Shown here piece by piece: positions 22,275 through 31,177 of a stretch of DNA of 38,309 nt. The notes beneath the pieces were generated by a model. That model was not told the origin of the DNA and did no database searches. It worked only from the letters and a program-made list of their open reading frames with translations. A program made the translations under genes and the position numbers. The DNA comes from an uncultured Desulfofustis sp. (lineage in GTDB: Bacteria; Desulfobacterota; Desulfobulbia; Desulfobulbales; Desulfocapsaceae), in NCBI GenBank assembly GCA_905479735.1, contig CAJQNS010000022.1:1-38309 (forward strand), read 5' to 3'. Every line of letters begins with the position of its first letter. The first letter of the stretch is position 1.

Positions 22275-24581
22275 TCAATCTATCCTGCCCCGCTCGAGGA
22301 TCTGGACGAAAAGCTCCTCCTTGACCGGTTTGCTGAAATAGAATCCCTGGTAGACCAGACAGCCTTTGCTGTTGAGATAGCGCAACTCCTGCTCGGTCTC
22401 CACCCCTTCGGCGATGACATCAAGCCCGAGATTGCGGGCCATCATGATGATGGTGTCGACCAGAACGACATTATCCTTGCTGCTGTTGATGTCGTTGACG
22501 AAAGAGCGGTCAATCTTGAGGGTGTGTAAGGGCAGGCTCCTGAGATAGTTGAGTGACGAATAGCCGGTGCCGAAATCGTCGACAGAGAATTTCACCCCCA
22601 ATTCCTGCACCTTCATCATTTTCCCAACGATGTCCTTACCGGTGGAGATAAGACTGCCTTCGGTGAGTTCGATTCCCAGGTTATGGGGAGAAGCACCCGT
22701 TTTTTCCAATGTCCTGAGGACCTGACTGACAAAATCAGGCGAGGCTATCTCGATGCCGCTGATGTTCACTGAAATTGTCTGATCGTTCTTGAGCAGCCTC
22801 TTGTCCTTCCAGTCTCTGATTCTAAGACAAGCCGCCCTCAGCACCCACTGGCCGATATCCTGCATCAGCCCTGTTTCTTCAGCGATGGCAATGAAGACGT
22901 CAGGGGGGATCATACCCTTTTCGGGGTGATACCAGCGCAGCAGTGCTTCGGCCCCGATGAGGTTACCGGAGATATCGGTTTGTGGTTGGAAACAGAGATA
23001 GAGTTCATCCTGCTTGAGGGCCTGCCTGAGTTCGGTGCTGATATGCAATTTTTCGTCCGCGGCCTCCTGCATGCTCGGCAGGAAGAAACAGATCTCGTTG
23101 CGACCGGCGGCCTTGGCCCGATACATTGCCGTGTCCGCCTGTTTGAGAATATCATCCACTCCCCTGTTGTCCTTGGGAAACAATGATATGCCGATACTGA
23201 CCGTGCTCTGCAGGTCCCTTGACCCAATTTTGCATGGAGAGGACAGGCAGAGGTTAAGTTCCTCGGCTATGTTTCGCACCTTGCTGGCCGCTATTTGCGA
23301 ACTGCTGCCAAGTTCGGTGAAGACCACGGTGAATTCATCTCCGCCCATTCGAGCTGCCACGTCTTCCTTGCGGATGAACTCGCTCAACCTGCTGGCGACC
23401 ATGATCAGATATTCATCTCCCACCGAGTGCCCCAGCGAGTCGTTGATGGTCTTGAAGTTGTCGATATCAAGATAGAGCAGCGCCCCGAAATAATCGTGCC
23501 GTTCGGCCCGGGAGATTTCTCCTCCCAGGTAATCAAGAAAAAGACGGCGGTTGGGAAGCCCGGTCAGTGTATCGTAGGAGGCGTGGTATTTGATGAGCTG
23601 TTCGGACTCCTTTTTTTCGGTAAAATCCTCGACGATGCAGATGCCGCCTGAAACAGCTTTTTCCGAGTGGTGGATTGTCTTGAAAAAAACCCTGACGGGC
23701 GTAGTCTTGTTGCCGGTTACTGACGAATAATCACCTTCGAAATAGCCCTCACCGGAACTGATGGATTTCCTCAAAGCTTCAAGCAGATCCTGATTTTGAA
23801 GCGTCGCCAGCATGTTCATGCCAATCAACCGCTCCCTCGAGGAGCCGAGTATCCGGATCAGTTCCTCGTTGCAGTCAAGAATCCTGCCGTCCGAATCGTA
23901 CTGCAGTATCCCCAGTGGAGCATTGCTGAAGATATGCCGATAGCGTACCTCGCTGATCTTGAGGATTTTCTCCCGGTTGATGCTCTGCTGCCGCAGCTCA
24001 ATGTTTTCACGGATATTGAGATTTATTTTCTTGCTGCCCGACACCGTCACATACCAGAACAGAAAAACCAGGAAGGCTTTCAATAGAGCCGGCAGAGTCA
24101 TGTATAACAGCAGTTTGAGAATTATCGGAAAAAGGATGAAGGTAAGGAAACCGGCCACTGCCCGAAAACTGGGGCACAATGAAGAAACGCCGCCGGCCGC
24201 CATGCCGACCATTACCATGAAATAGACTATCTGGAGTGAGAGACTGTGCTCAGGAAATATAATAAAAGAAGAACTTCCCCAGATCAAAGCGGAGATATAG
24301 TTGCCGATCAGAAAGCGGAGATGCCAATACTCCTGATTACCCGAATCATGGCGCCCCTGGCTGGAATATTGCGATACTATGCGAAGTCGCAGAGCAGAGA
24401 CAAGCGCCAGGGCAAGAAACCAGCCGAGCAGCAGACGATGGTCTATCCCTGTCCACAAGGTGACGACCAGCAGGGCTGCGGCAAGCACCGATACAACAAT
24501 CGGCAGCAAAGCGCTGGCGAAGAGCAGCCTGGTCTGTTCAGCGACTATATTTTCGGGCGTCCTGTCCAAAGTGGTGTTCAA
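22275..24581 (-). CDS. Membrane PAS-GGDEF-EAL cyclic-di-GMP turnover protein
   Basis: A 768-aa protein in four parts: a membrane sensor of five or six helices (about 20-182); a PAS domain (about 212-325, RYRHIFSNAPLGILQYDSDG); a diguanylate cyclase (330-500) with intact GGDEF at 413-417 and inhibitory-site RKED at 404-407; and an EAL phosphodiesterase (about 510-760) with EALLR 545-549, DDFGTGYSS from 668, Lys689 and EGVE 725-728. All catalytic residues are present, so both synthesis and breakdown of c-di-GMP are possible. The start codon is TTG (24581-24579) without a clear ribosome site, so the true start is uncertain. Lone gene. Confidence 0.92.
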   Translation of the reverse strand: MNTTLDRTPENIVAEQTRLLFASALLPIVVSVLAAALLVVTLWTGIDHRLLLGWFLALALVSALRLRIVSQYSSQGRHDSGNQEYWHLRFLIGNYISALIWGSSSFIIFPEHSLSLQIVYFMVMVGMAAGGVSSLCPSFRAVAGFLTFILFPIILKLLLYMTLPALLKAFLVFLFWYVTVSGSKKINLNIRENIELRQQSINREKILKISEVRYRHIFSNAPLGILQYDSDGRILDCNEELIRILGSSRERLIGMNMLATLQNQDLLEALRKSISSGEGYFEGDYSSVTGNKTTPVRVFFKTIHHSEKAVSGGICIVEDFTEKKESEQLIKYHASYDTLTGLPNRRLFLDYLGGEISRAERHDYFGALLYLDIDNFKTINDSLGHSVGDEYLIMVASRLSEFIRKEDVAARMGGDEFTVVFTELGSSSQIAASKVRNIAEELNLCLSSPCKIGSRDLQSTVSIGISLFPKDNRGVDDILKQADTAMYRAKAAGRNEICFFLPSMQEAADEKLHISTELRQALKQDELYLCFQPQTDISGNLIGAEALLRWYHPEKGMIPPDVFIAIAEETGLMQDIGQWVLRAACLRIRDWKDKRLLKNDQTISVNISGIEIASPDFVSQVLRTLEKTGASPHNLGIELTEGSLISTGKDIVGKMMKVQELGVKFSVDDFGTGYSSLNYLRSLPLHTLKIDRSFVNDINSSKDNVVLVDTIIMMARNLGLDVIAEGVETEQELRYLNSKGCLVYQGFYFSKPVKEELFVQILERGRID

Positions 24582-24892
24582 GTGAATAATTTCGAAAAAA
24601 GCACGTCAATCCATCGATTCCTAATATCATGCCACAATATTTTCAGAATCAGAAATCAATTTCTCAGGATCAGCAGATCGATTGACTTATCCACAACGGG
24701 TTTTCCTGACGGTCGCCAACGGGCAAGGTGTTACTCAACCCTGGTGCAACTCCGGTGTTTGACGATGACAGCGGTCCCACTTGAGAGGGGCATTAGTGGT
24801 AAAAAGAGAACGGGGGAGCACAATGTTCGGCCTTAAAGAATAGAAGGTCGGGTCGAACAGCCAGATCGAGATGAATAACTTCTTTTTTAAGC
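24582..24892. other. Intergenic stretch between two minus-strand genes
   Basis: About 310 bases with no recognisable gene or RNA. AT-rich at 24610-24690, consistent with the promoter of the GGDEF-EAL gene. No terminator with a T-run was seen after the upstream gene. Confidence 0.35.
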
Positions 24893-25591
24893 CTAGACCT
24901 TTCTGAACTTGACCCAGGTCGGTTTGGCACCGAGGGCAGCACCGATTTTGGGATGCTGCTTTCTTGAGTCGGTTTCGCCGTGTTCTTCTGGTCTGTACTT
25001 GGGCCCATCGGAATTCATCGCCATCTTCCTGCTGTCTGGAACCAAGAATACTTCGCCGTCGGAGAAGACAAACTCAAGGCTGTAGGAGCGATCATCAACC
25101 CACCCTGGTAGCGGAAACTTTCGATGCCAGTGCGGCCAGGACCCACCGTGAATCTTTGTCCACCAGGTCCTATCCCTGCTTTCACTAGTCTCGTTAGGAT
25201 TGCCGCCCCATTGGACCGTCGTCCACTCGGATTCCTCTTCTTGCACCGCATCTTCCTCTGCTTCGGCGGCGGCTTGGGCTGACGGCTCTGCTGTCTGCTG
25301 AACTTCCGGCGAAGACTCAGCCGTTTGCTTGGCTTCGGTTTCCTCGATGGCCTTGATCAGCTCTTCCACCAGTCCACTGGTCGTCGCATGGGCAGGAAGT
25401 GTACCAAATTCCACCAGCGGCGTTGTCCAGCTCTCCGGCAGCAGGCTGCAGCCAGTCAGGGCGGCCGTGCCCAGGGCGAGTTTCTTGATTACCTCCCTCC
25501 GTTTTCTGCTTTCAACGCGAGGGGGCTCAATTGGTTGAGTTTCGTGCTCGTTCCGGACCTGGGGTTGCTCATTTGTCGATGCCACGTTCAC
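24893..25591 (-). CDS. Secreted protein with a Tat-type signal, function unknown
   Basis: A 232-aa protein. Residues 1-30 are polar with Arg-rich SRKRREVIKKLALGTAALTG, a twin-arginine-like signal (RR then hydrophobic core) that reads on into CSLLPESW; the Cys could be lipid-modified or incidental. PLVEFGTLPAHATTSG resembles the post-signal region seen in some Tat-exported proteins. A Glu/Ala/Gln-rich linker of about 50 residues (80-125) precedes a Trp-rich C-terminal domain (WTTVQWGGNPNE, WTKIHGGSWPHWHRKFPLPG, YSLEFVFSDGEVFLVPD). No family is recognised for that domain. A lone gene; export is likely and function unknown. Confidence 0.7.
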   Translation of the reverse strand: MNVASTNEQPQVRNEHETQPIEPPRVESRKRREVIKKLALGTAALTGCSLLPESWTTPLVEFGTLPAHATTSGLVEELIKAIEETEAKQTAESSPEVQQTAEPSAQAAAEAEEDAVQEEESEWTTVQWGGNPNETSESRDRTWWTKIHGGSWPHWHRKFPLPGWVDDRSYSLEFVFSDGEVFLVPDSRKMAMNSDGPKYRPEEHGETDSRKQHPKIGAALGAKPTWVKFRKV

Positions 25592-25779
25592 CTCTTTGCA
25601 TAATTGGTCTTGGCCGTGGGGGAATTCGGCAAATTTAATGGAAAATACCTGATTTTTTTAAAAAAACAACAATAATCAGCAATTCAAGTCCCGGAATGGG
25701 AAGGCAGCGTCCCGAAAAGGGGCCCAAAGGAGTCGATCAGGCGCGGTCGCTGGAGGGGCGGCGGAAGAGGTACATCGAG

Positions 25780-27381
25780 CTAGCGCCCCAGGCCATATCC
25801 CAGGCGTCGACCGTCGGCGCCACCGGTCAGAAGCTTCTTGTCGCGGTCCAGGCGAATAGCCTGGGCGCTGCCCATCAGAGACGAGAATTGGCCGACCTGT
25901 TTGACCACATGCCCTCTTTGGGAAAGGCCACGCATCGTATCTTCCGGGAATCGGTTTTCGATCAGCAACTCACCGTCCGGAAGCGATCTCCAGCGCGGGG
26001 CATCAACGGCTCCCTGGACGTCGGCGCCGAAATCAATCAGGTTGATCAGCAGTTGTATGTTGGTCTGGGTCTGACCATCGCCTCCTGGGCTCCCGAAAAG
26101 CAGGCAGGGCCGGTCTGAATTCATGACCATCACAGGATGAAGGGTGTGGTAGGGACGCTTGCGCGGCTCTAACCGGCAGGGGTGAGAAGGATTCAGGCTG
26201 AATCCGCGTCCCCGGTTGTGGAGCAGCATACCGCTCTGGGGAACCATGACACAGGAACCAAACTCCTGAAAAATACTTTGTATCAGCACCACCGCATTAC
26301 CCTGATCATCGACTGCCATCATATAGACGGTGTCCTCACCTCCCCGAGCGAAACGGTTGCTGCAGGCCTGTTCTCTGGCCTGCGGTCCGATCCGGCCGGT
26401 CTGCCGAAGGGCCAGGTCGGAACCCAGAAGAGTGTCCAGGGGAATGGATTGAAACTCCGGATCACAGATATATTGATCGCGCTTGGCAAAGGCCAGTTTC
26501 TTGGCCTCGGCCATAAGGTGGATGAGTTCTGCGGAGCCCGGCGTCATCGAACCGATATCAGCCTGCTCAAGAATTCTGGCCTGCATCAGCAGCGCCATTC
26601 CCTGAGACGGGGGCGGCTGAGTGGCAATCGTATACCCCCGGTAGGGGACGGTAAGCGGTTGTTTCCATATAACCCGGTAATCGGCCAGGTCCTCGAGGGA
26701 GAAACAGCCACCCAGTTCGGCGCTATGGCGCACCAGCATTTCACCAAGTTTACCGCGGTAAAAGGCTGCTGGTCCCTGATCGCCAATAAGCGCCAGACTC
26801 TCGGCAAGCGCAGGTTGTCTGATCAGTTCACCGACCTGCGGTGGTCGCCCTGCGGTCAGAAAAATAGAGGCAGCCGCCGGGGAGTGAGCCAGCTGATACC
26901 GCTTATTTTGAATTGAGCCGATCAGTTTCTCATAGGCCGGAAATCCGTCTCTGGCGTAGTCGATAACCCGGCCAATCAGCGTGTCAAGACCGTAGGTGCC
27001 GTATTCATCGAGCAGAGCCTGCCAGCCGGCCAGAGCCCCCGGCACGGTACAGGTGTGTATGCCGGTAGCGGGAATCTGCTCGATTCCCATCTCCGAATAA
27101 GAGTCAAGACTTGCTTTTCGAGGGGCAAAACCAGCTGCGTCCAGGGCTTTGAGCTGTCGACTGTCGGCCCGATAGACAAGGGCAAATAGATCTCCACCCA
27201 GACCACACATGTGGGGATTCACCACCGCCATGACCAGGTTGGCGAGCACTGCCGCATCTACCGCATCACCTCCCTTGTCGAGCAGCGAGGCAGCCGCCTG
27301 AACGGCCAGGGGATGATCCGCGGTTACCATCCATTTACTGCCCATCAGTATGGGCCGATAACTGCTGAAATATTCCTGCAT
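25780..27381 (-). CDS. Gamma-glutamyltransferase family protein
   Basis: An Ntn-hydrolase made as one chain of 533 aa that self-cleaves. The predicted nucleophile is Thr351 in GGEDTVYMMAVDDQGNAVVL, with IQSIFQEFGS after it. GDAVDAAVLANLVMAVVNPHMCGLGGDLFALV near residues 38-70 is the typical large-subunit block, and FGSPGGDGQTQTNIQLLINLID the small-subunit oxyanion block. There is no signal peptide, unlike the periplasmic Ggt of glutathione breakdown. It therefore resembles the cytoplasmic YwrD/oxamate-amidohydrolase branch. Substrate: a gamma-glutamyl compound or an amide, undecided. GGAG nine bases before the ATG supports the start. Confidence 0.9.
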   Translation of the reverse strand: MQEYFSSYRPILMGSKWMVTADHPLAVQAAASLLDKGGDAVDAAVLANLVMAVVNPHMCGLGGDLFALVYRADSRQLKALDAAGFAPRKASLDSYSEMGIEQIPATGIHTCTVPGALAGWQALLDEYGTYGLDTLIGRVIDYARDGFPAYEKLIGSIQNKRYQLAHSPAAASIFLTAGRPPQVGELIRQPALAESLALIGDQGPAAFYRGKLGEMLVRHSAELGGCFSLEDLADYRVIWKQPLTVPYRGYTIATQPPPSQGMALLMQARILEQADIGSMTPGSAELIHLMAEAKKLAFAKRDQYICDPEFQSIPLDTLLGSDLALRQTGRIGPQAREQACSNRFARGGEDTVYMMAVDDQGNAVVLIQSIFQEFGSCVMVPQSGMLLHNRGRGFSLNPSHPCRLEPRKRPYHTLHPVMVMNSDRPCLLFGSPGGDGQTQTNIQLLINLIDFGADVQGAVDAPRWRSLPDGELLIENRFPEDTMRGLSQRGHVVKQVGQFSSLMGSAQAIRLDRDKKLLTGGADGRRLGYGLGR

Positions 27382-27786
27382 AGTTGGATGCTCCGTTTAC
27401 CTTTATCCGCCAGTTCACGGTAGCAGCTGTTATGGTTTACTGAAGAAGCCGGAAACCATTAACTTACCCCCGCCACATTGGGCCCAAACAAAGGTTCAAA
27501 ATTTCCCAGATTTGCCCTTTGAGGATTAATACCACGACCGACAATCCAGTTAAACAACAGTCGTTAATAGGCCGGAAATTTCCGGCTGACAAGGGCTTCG
27601 AACGATCAAATATTTTTCTTTAGAAAATCAATTTTTTTTATCTAATAATATTAAAAGGATACGTTTTTAAGCCTGCTATATCGCTGTATTTACACAATAA
27701 AAAAAATAACTCATCCTCTTTATTTTTAATTCTCGATAGGGTAATGTGCGGTCAACCGGTTCGAAAAAGTGGAAATCACCTTCGAA

Positions 27787-27907
27787 CGTTTTGGGCGTCG
27801 ATTCGGGGTACCCTAGCGGGAATATCGAATCATCGTTGGCAGGTTCTCACGGAATCGGATCGGGTGTGTGAAAATCAGCACCGAACGTCTAGGGCGTCGA
27901 TTCGGGG
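27787..27907. repeat. Degenerate repeat, subtype A, two copies at 99-bp spacing
   Basis: The core CGTTTTGGGCGTCGATTCGG at 27787 recurs as CGTCTAGGGCGTCGATTCGG at 27886. Similarity continues outward (CGAA-CATCG downstream, GGTTCTCAC/GGTTTTCAC further on). No coding frame is favoured, so it looks like a structural or mobile non-coding repeat. Confidence 0.55.
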
Positions 27908-28097
27908 AACTTTAACGGGGACATCGGATCATCGACAGCGGGTTTTCACAGGGAGGGTTCTCCCCCCCGGGCTCTAACCCGGGTTCACGGGGAATCATCC
28001 AACCCCAGGTGGAAATATAGGTGCCTTACCCACTCTATAGGAAGCCGGGGGAGATCAGGTCTGGTAAGAAGACTTGGTCATGAGAAAAGTGCCGTGG

Positions 28098-28216
28098 CGT
28101 TACGGACGTATTAGCCAGGGGTGATCCCATAAAAAGGTGAGTATCTGGCAACCAAGGTACATTTCTCGGTGGCAGGAAGAAGCGAAGCGTTTCGGACGTC
28201 GATGCTGGAGGATGCC
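28098..28216. repeat. Degenerate repeat, subtype B, two copies at 90-bp spacing
   Basis: GCGTTACGGACGTATTAGCC at 28097 recurs as GCGTTTCGGACGTCGATGCT at 28187. The GGRCGTCGATNC part matches subtype A, so all four copies may share an ancestor. The expected middle copy around 27990 is not recognisable. Confidence 0.5.
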
Positions 28217-28392
28217 TATAGACGGCAGTTACATCCACACTCGCAACAACTTGTCACGGTTGCTTCCAGGCATGCGGCTGGCAGTTCCTGCCCGCCAAGA
28301 CAGGAATGGTCACAAAGCCTGGATGTTGGCGGGAACATCGATCTGTGTGACGCAGCGGATCGGGGCAATTCGGAAGGCCTGTCAGGTTCGGG

Positions 28393-29541
28393 TTAATCTC
28401 GAAAATGACGGGCCTTCCTTTTTTTTACCAATTTAGCCTGATCAGACACGCAGGCCTGACTGGTACCGTGGGGTCTGCCATCATATAAACGGCCGTTGCT
28501 GGTGGCAAGAAACTTCTCAAGCGAAATATTCTCCTGCCTGACCAACCCTTTTTCGGGCAACTCTCCGCTGCTCACCATTTCCACCACACTGCAGACAGAA
28601 GCTGCTGTCGTCCAGCCGATGGCCCGACGCTGCTTGCCACCTATAGAGACGGGGATACAGGTTCTGACGAATTCTTCCCGCGACAGTCGATTGCCGATCC
28701 AGCCCTCAACCGAAACATGTATATAAACGACATCTTCACTCACCGGCGGTTTGGCATTGACCAGGATATTCCCGGCCCGGTCCCGGTCTTCACGCAGGAG
28801 CAGCTCGTGAAAGAAAAAATTCATCAGCGCCGCGTGGCCTGGATATCTGATCGATTTATAATCGAGGTTCTCCACCAAGCCTTCATAGGTATCGCACATG
28901 GTGCCGATCCCCCCGGAGGTGGTGAAGGCCTCAAGCTGCAGGCCATCTATGAAAATTTTTTCGAGCCACTCCATAGATGAGACCCATTTCCGAACTCCGT
29001 TTTCAATCACTTCACAATCGTTGAGATATTCATTTACCACCCCTTCGGGAGACCAGTTGAAGGCATAGCCAAGCTGGCCAATAGGATGTTTGGGCAAGGC
29101 GCCGACCCGCAGCTTTATCGATCTAATTTTAGCGAACTTACCAGCCAGAAATGAGCCGGCAATGGCGACGAATCCGGGCGCCAGACCACACTGGGGTGCC
29201 ACCACCGCCCGGCTGGAATCGGCCAAAGCTATAATTTCCCGGGTGATAGTGACATCCTCGGTGAGATCGAAGTAGTGGAGGCCTGAGGACACCGCAACTC
29301 TGGCGACCTCGACGTTGAACCAATAGGGCAGGCAGGAAATGACCGTGTCGCAGTTCTCAAGCTCTTTTTTCAACTCAGCTGTATCAGTCACATCAAGCGA
29401 TCTGGTGGGGAAGGAAAAACCGGTGCCGACCTCCAGATCCGCGCCCACCACCTCAAAATCGGTTTGGTGAAGCAATTCGGCAACCAGATGGCCAATCTTA
29501 CCCAGTCCCAACACCAAGATCCTGTGAATACGCTTTGTCAT
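28393..29541 (-). CDS. Lysine 6-dehydrogenase / saccharopine dehydrogenase-like NAD(P) enzyme
   Basis: A 382-aa enzyme of the saccharopine dehydrogenase superfamily. The Rossmann motif is RILVLGLGKIGHLVAELL (residues 7-24). SLDVTDTAELKKELENCDTVISCLPYWFNVEVARVAVSSG is the conserved second half of that domain. APQCGLAPGFVAIAGSFLAG and the SPEGVVNEYLNDCEVIENG region match lysine-6-dehydrogenase-type members, which oxidise the epsilon-amino carbon of lysine to give piperideine-6-carboxylate. The next gene upstream on the same strand is an ALDH7-type semialdehyde dehydrogenase (61 bp away, with a REP-like palindrome between), which would take that product to 2-aminoadipate. Saccharopine cleavage is the alternative. 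Confidence 0.82.
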   Translation of the reverse strand: MTKRIHRILVLGLGKIGHLVAELLHQTDFEVVGADLEVGTGFSFPTRSLDVTDTAELKKELENCDTVISCLPYWFNVEVARVAVSSGLHYFDLTEDVTITREIIALADSSRAVVAPQCGLAPGFVAIAGSFLAGKFAKIRSIKLRVGALPKHPIGQLGYAFNWSPEGVVNEYLNDCEVIENGVRKWVSSMEWLEKIFIDGLQLEAFTTSGGIGTMCDTYEGLVENLDYKSIRYPGHAALMNFFFHELLLREDRDRAGNILVNAKPPVSEDVVYIHVSVEGWIGNRLSREEFVRTCIPVSIGGKQRRAIGWTTAASVCSVVEMVSSGELPEKGLVRQENISLEKFLATSNGRLYDGRPHGTSQACVSDQAKLVKKRKARHFRD

Positions 29542-29575
29542 AGTTTTCCCCGTCTTGATGAATACAGCATCAACG

Positions 29576-29599
29576 GGGACACAATACTTATTGTGTCCC
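29576..29599. repeat. REP-like palindrome, copy 3
   Basis: Perfect arms GGGACACAATA/TATTGTGTCCC around CT. It matches the core of the palindromes at 5434 and 5500 and fills most of the 60-bp gap between two minus-strand genes. It may act as an intercistronic hairpin. Confidence 0.65.
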
Positions 29600-29601
29600 T
29601 C

Positions 29602-31134
29602 CTATAGTTCAAATACAATCCCCTGGGCCAGGGGCAGCTCCAACCCGTAATTTATAGTGTTGGTCTGCCTGCGCATATATCCCTTCCAGGCATCTGAGCC
29701 AGACTCCCTGCCGCCACCGGTCTCCTTCTCACCACCGAAAGCCCCGCCGATCTCAGCTCCGGAGGTACCGATGTTGACATTGGCAATACCGCAATCTGAG
29801 CCGGCGGCCGAGAGAAACAGTTCAGCCTCCCTCACCTGGTCGGTAAAAATCGAGGAAGACAACCCCTGGGCCACCCCATTCTGCAACCTAATTGCATTTT
29901 CGACCCCGCCATCATAGGTAATCAGGTAAAGAATCGGGGCGAAGGTCTCCTGCTGAACTACCGGGTAATGATTCTCGGCCTCGGCCAGCACTGGCTCAAC
30001 GTAGCAACCCGACTCAAACCCTTCACCCTCAAGCACCCGACCGCCGAAAACGATTTCACCGCCCTGCTTGCTCAACTCCTGCAAGGCTTTTGTATAGCCC
30101 GTCACGGCCTCCCTGCTGATCAGTGGACCAACATGATTTTTCTGATCCAGCGGACTGCCGATTCGCAGCGATGCATAGGCGGCGGTCAACGCTTTTTTCA
30201 CCTTGGGATAGAGGTCCTGGTGGACGATCAGCCGTCTCGTCGTAGTGCAGCGCTGCCCGGCTGTACCGACAGCGGAAAAGACGATGGCCGGCACCGCACG
30301 CTCCAGGTTGGCCCCGGGGGTGAGAATAATCGCGTTGTTGCCGCCAAGTTCGAGAATAGACCGGCCGAAACGGGCGGCAACCACCTCTGCTCCCCTCCTT
30401 CCCACCCTGGTCGAGCCGGTAATTGAGACGAGGGGAAGTTGCTGGTCATGAAGCAATTGTTCTCCAACCGTAGCCCCCGCCCCCACCACCAAGTTGAAAA
30501 GTCCTTCCGGCAGCTGGTTGTGTTCAATGATCCGGCCCAGTAAGTGCTGGATGGCAATGGCGGTCAGCGGCGTTTGGGATGACGGTTTCCAGAGGGTGGT
30601 ATCTCCACAGACCGCAGCGATCATAGCGTTCCAGGACCACACCGCTGCGGGAAAGTTGAAGGCGCTGATTATCCCCACCGGACCAAGAGGATGGTACTGC
30701 TCATAGAGGCGATGTTCCAGCCGCTCGGAACTCATCGTTTTCCCATAGAGCTGCCTGGACAGGCCAACGGCGAATTCGCAGATATCGATCATCTCCTGGA
30801 CTTCACCTAGCCCTTCCTGCAGGGACTTACCCGTTTCCAGGGTTATCAGGGTGCCGAGTTCGGTTTTTATCGCCCGCAGCGCCTCGCCGATCTGGCGCAC
30901 GATTTCACCTCTTTTCGGGCCAGGGACGCAGCGCCAGGCCCTAAATGTCTCCTCTGCCGATGCAGAGCACTGTCGATAATCCTTTTCAGAGCAGCGATAT
31001 ACCGAAGCAAGAAGTCTGCCATCCACAGGCGATATCACCTCTATGGTGCCCTCAGTTCCCGTGGTCTGCCAGGAAGCGCCGGTTGAGGCTCCCTGGTTGT
31101 TATTGGCGATTCCTAGACTGTCAAGGATCTTCAT
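29602..31134 (-). CDS. Alpha-aminoadipate semialdehyde/P6C dehydrogenase, ALDH7 type
   Basis: Oxidises an aldehyde with NAD(P) to the acid. ATG 31134 is chosen (GGGGAG ribosome site), giving 510 aa, the size of ALDH7A/AmaB-type enzymes. In-frame ATGs at 31158 and 31191 lack such a site, and the latter would overlap the next gene. Catalytic residues are Cys296 (GTAGQRCTTTRRL) and Glu262 (ILELGGNNAI). GPVGIISAFNFPAAVWSWNA and the C-terminal IGGAFGGEKETGGGRESGSD, then WKGYMRRQTNTINY, are distinctive of the ALDH7 group. The neighbour suggests lysine catabolism via 2-aminoadipate semialdehyde. It is downstream of the large fusion protein with a 43-bp gap. Confidence 0.9.
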   Translation of the reverse strand: MKILDSLGIANNNQGASTGASWQTTGTEGTIEVISPVDGRLLASVYRCSEKDYRQCSASAEETFRAWRCVPGPKRGEIVRQIGEALRAIKTELGTLITLETGKSLQEGLGEVQEMIDICEFAVGLSRQLYGKTMSSERLEHRLYEQYHPLGPVGIISAFNFPAAVWSWNAMIAAVCGDTTLWKPSSQTPLTAIAIQHLLGRIIEHNQLPEGLFNLVVGAGATVGEQLLHDQQLPLVSITGSTRVGRRGAEVVAARFGRSILELGGNNAIILTPGANLERAVPAIVFSAVGTAGQRCTTTRRLIVHQDLYPKVKKALTAAYASLRIGSPLDQKNHVGPLISREAVTGYTKALQELSKQGGEIVFGGRVLEGEGFESGCYVEPVLAEAENHYPVVQQETFAPILYLITYDGGVENAIRLQNGVAQGLSSSIFTDQVREAELFLSAAGSDCGIANVNIGTSGAEIGGAFGGEKETGGGRESGSDAWKGYMRRQTNTINYGLELPLAQGIVFEL

Positions 31135-31177
31135 CTTTTCTCCCCGTGGTTGTGACATTTTTGCGCCCCCGGCCTCT

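Larger units (their letters stand above)
27382..28392. other. 1-kb non-coding spacer with an AT-rich core and degenerate repeats
   Basis: No convincing gene. 27590-27745 is very AT-rich with poly-T and poly-A tracts (promoter or replication-type composition). The 27.74-28.24 kb part has repeats at about 99- and 90-bp spacing, listed separately. Open frames inside it (77, 67, 99 aa) merely reflect the repeat structure: the 77- and 67-aa ones each contain an internally duplicated motif. Confidence 0.55.

Noticed and set aside
27744-27977. 77-aa protein gene in the spacer
   Set aside because: The frame has no good ribosome site, and its two internal motif copies follow the DNA repeat rather than a protein family.
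27744-28240. CRISPR array
   Set aside because: The repeats are degenerate, about 90-100 bp apart, only two recognisable copies per subtype, and no cas gene is near.
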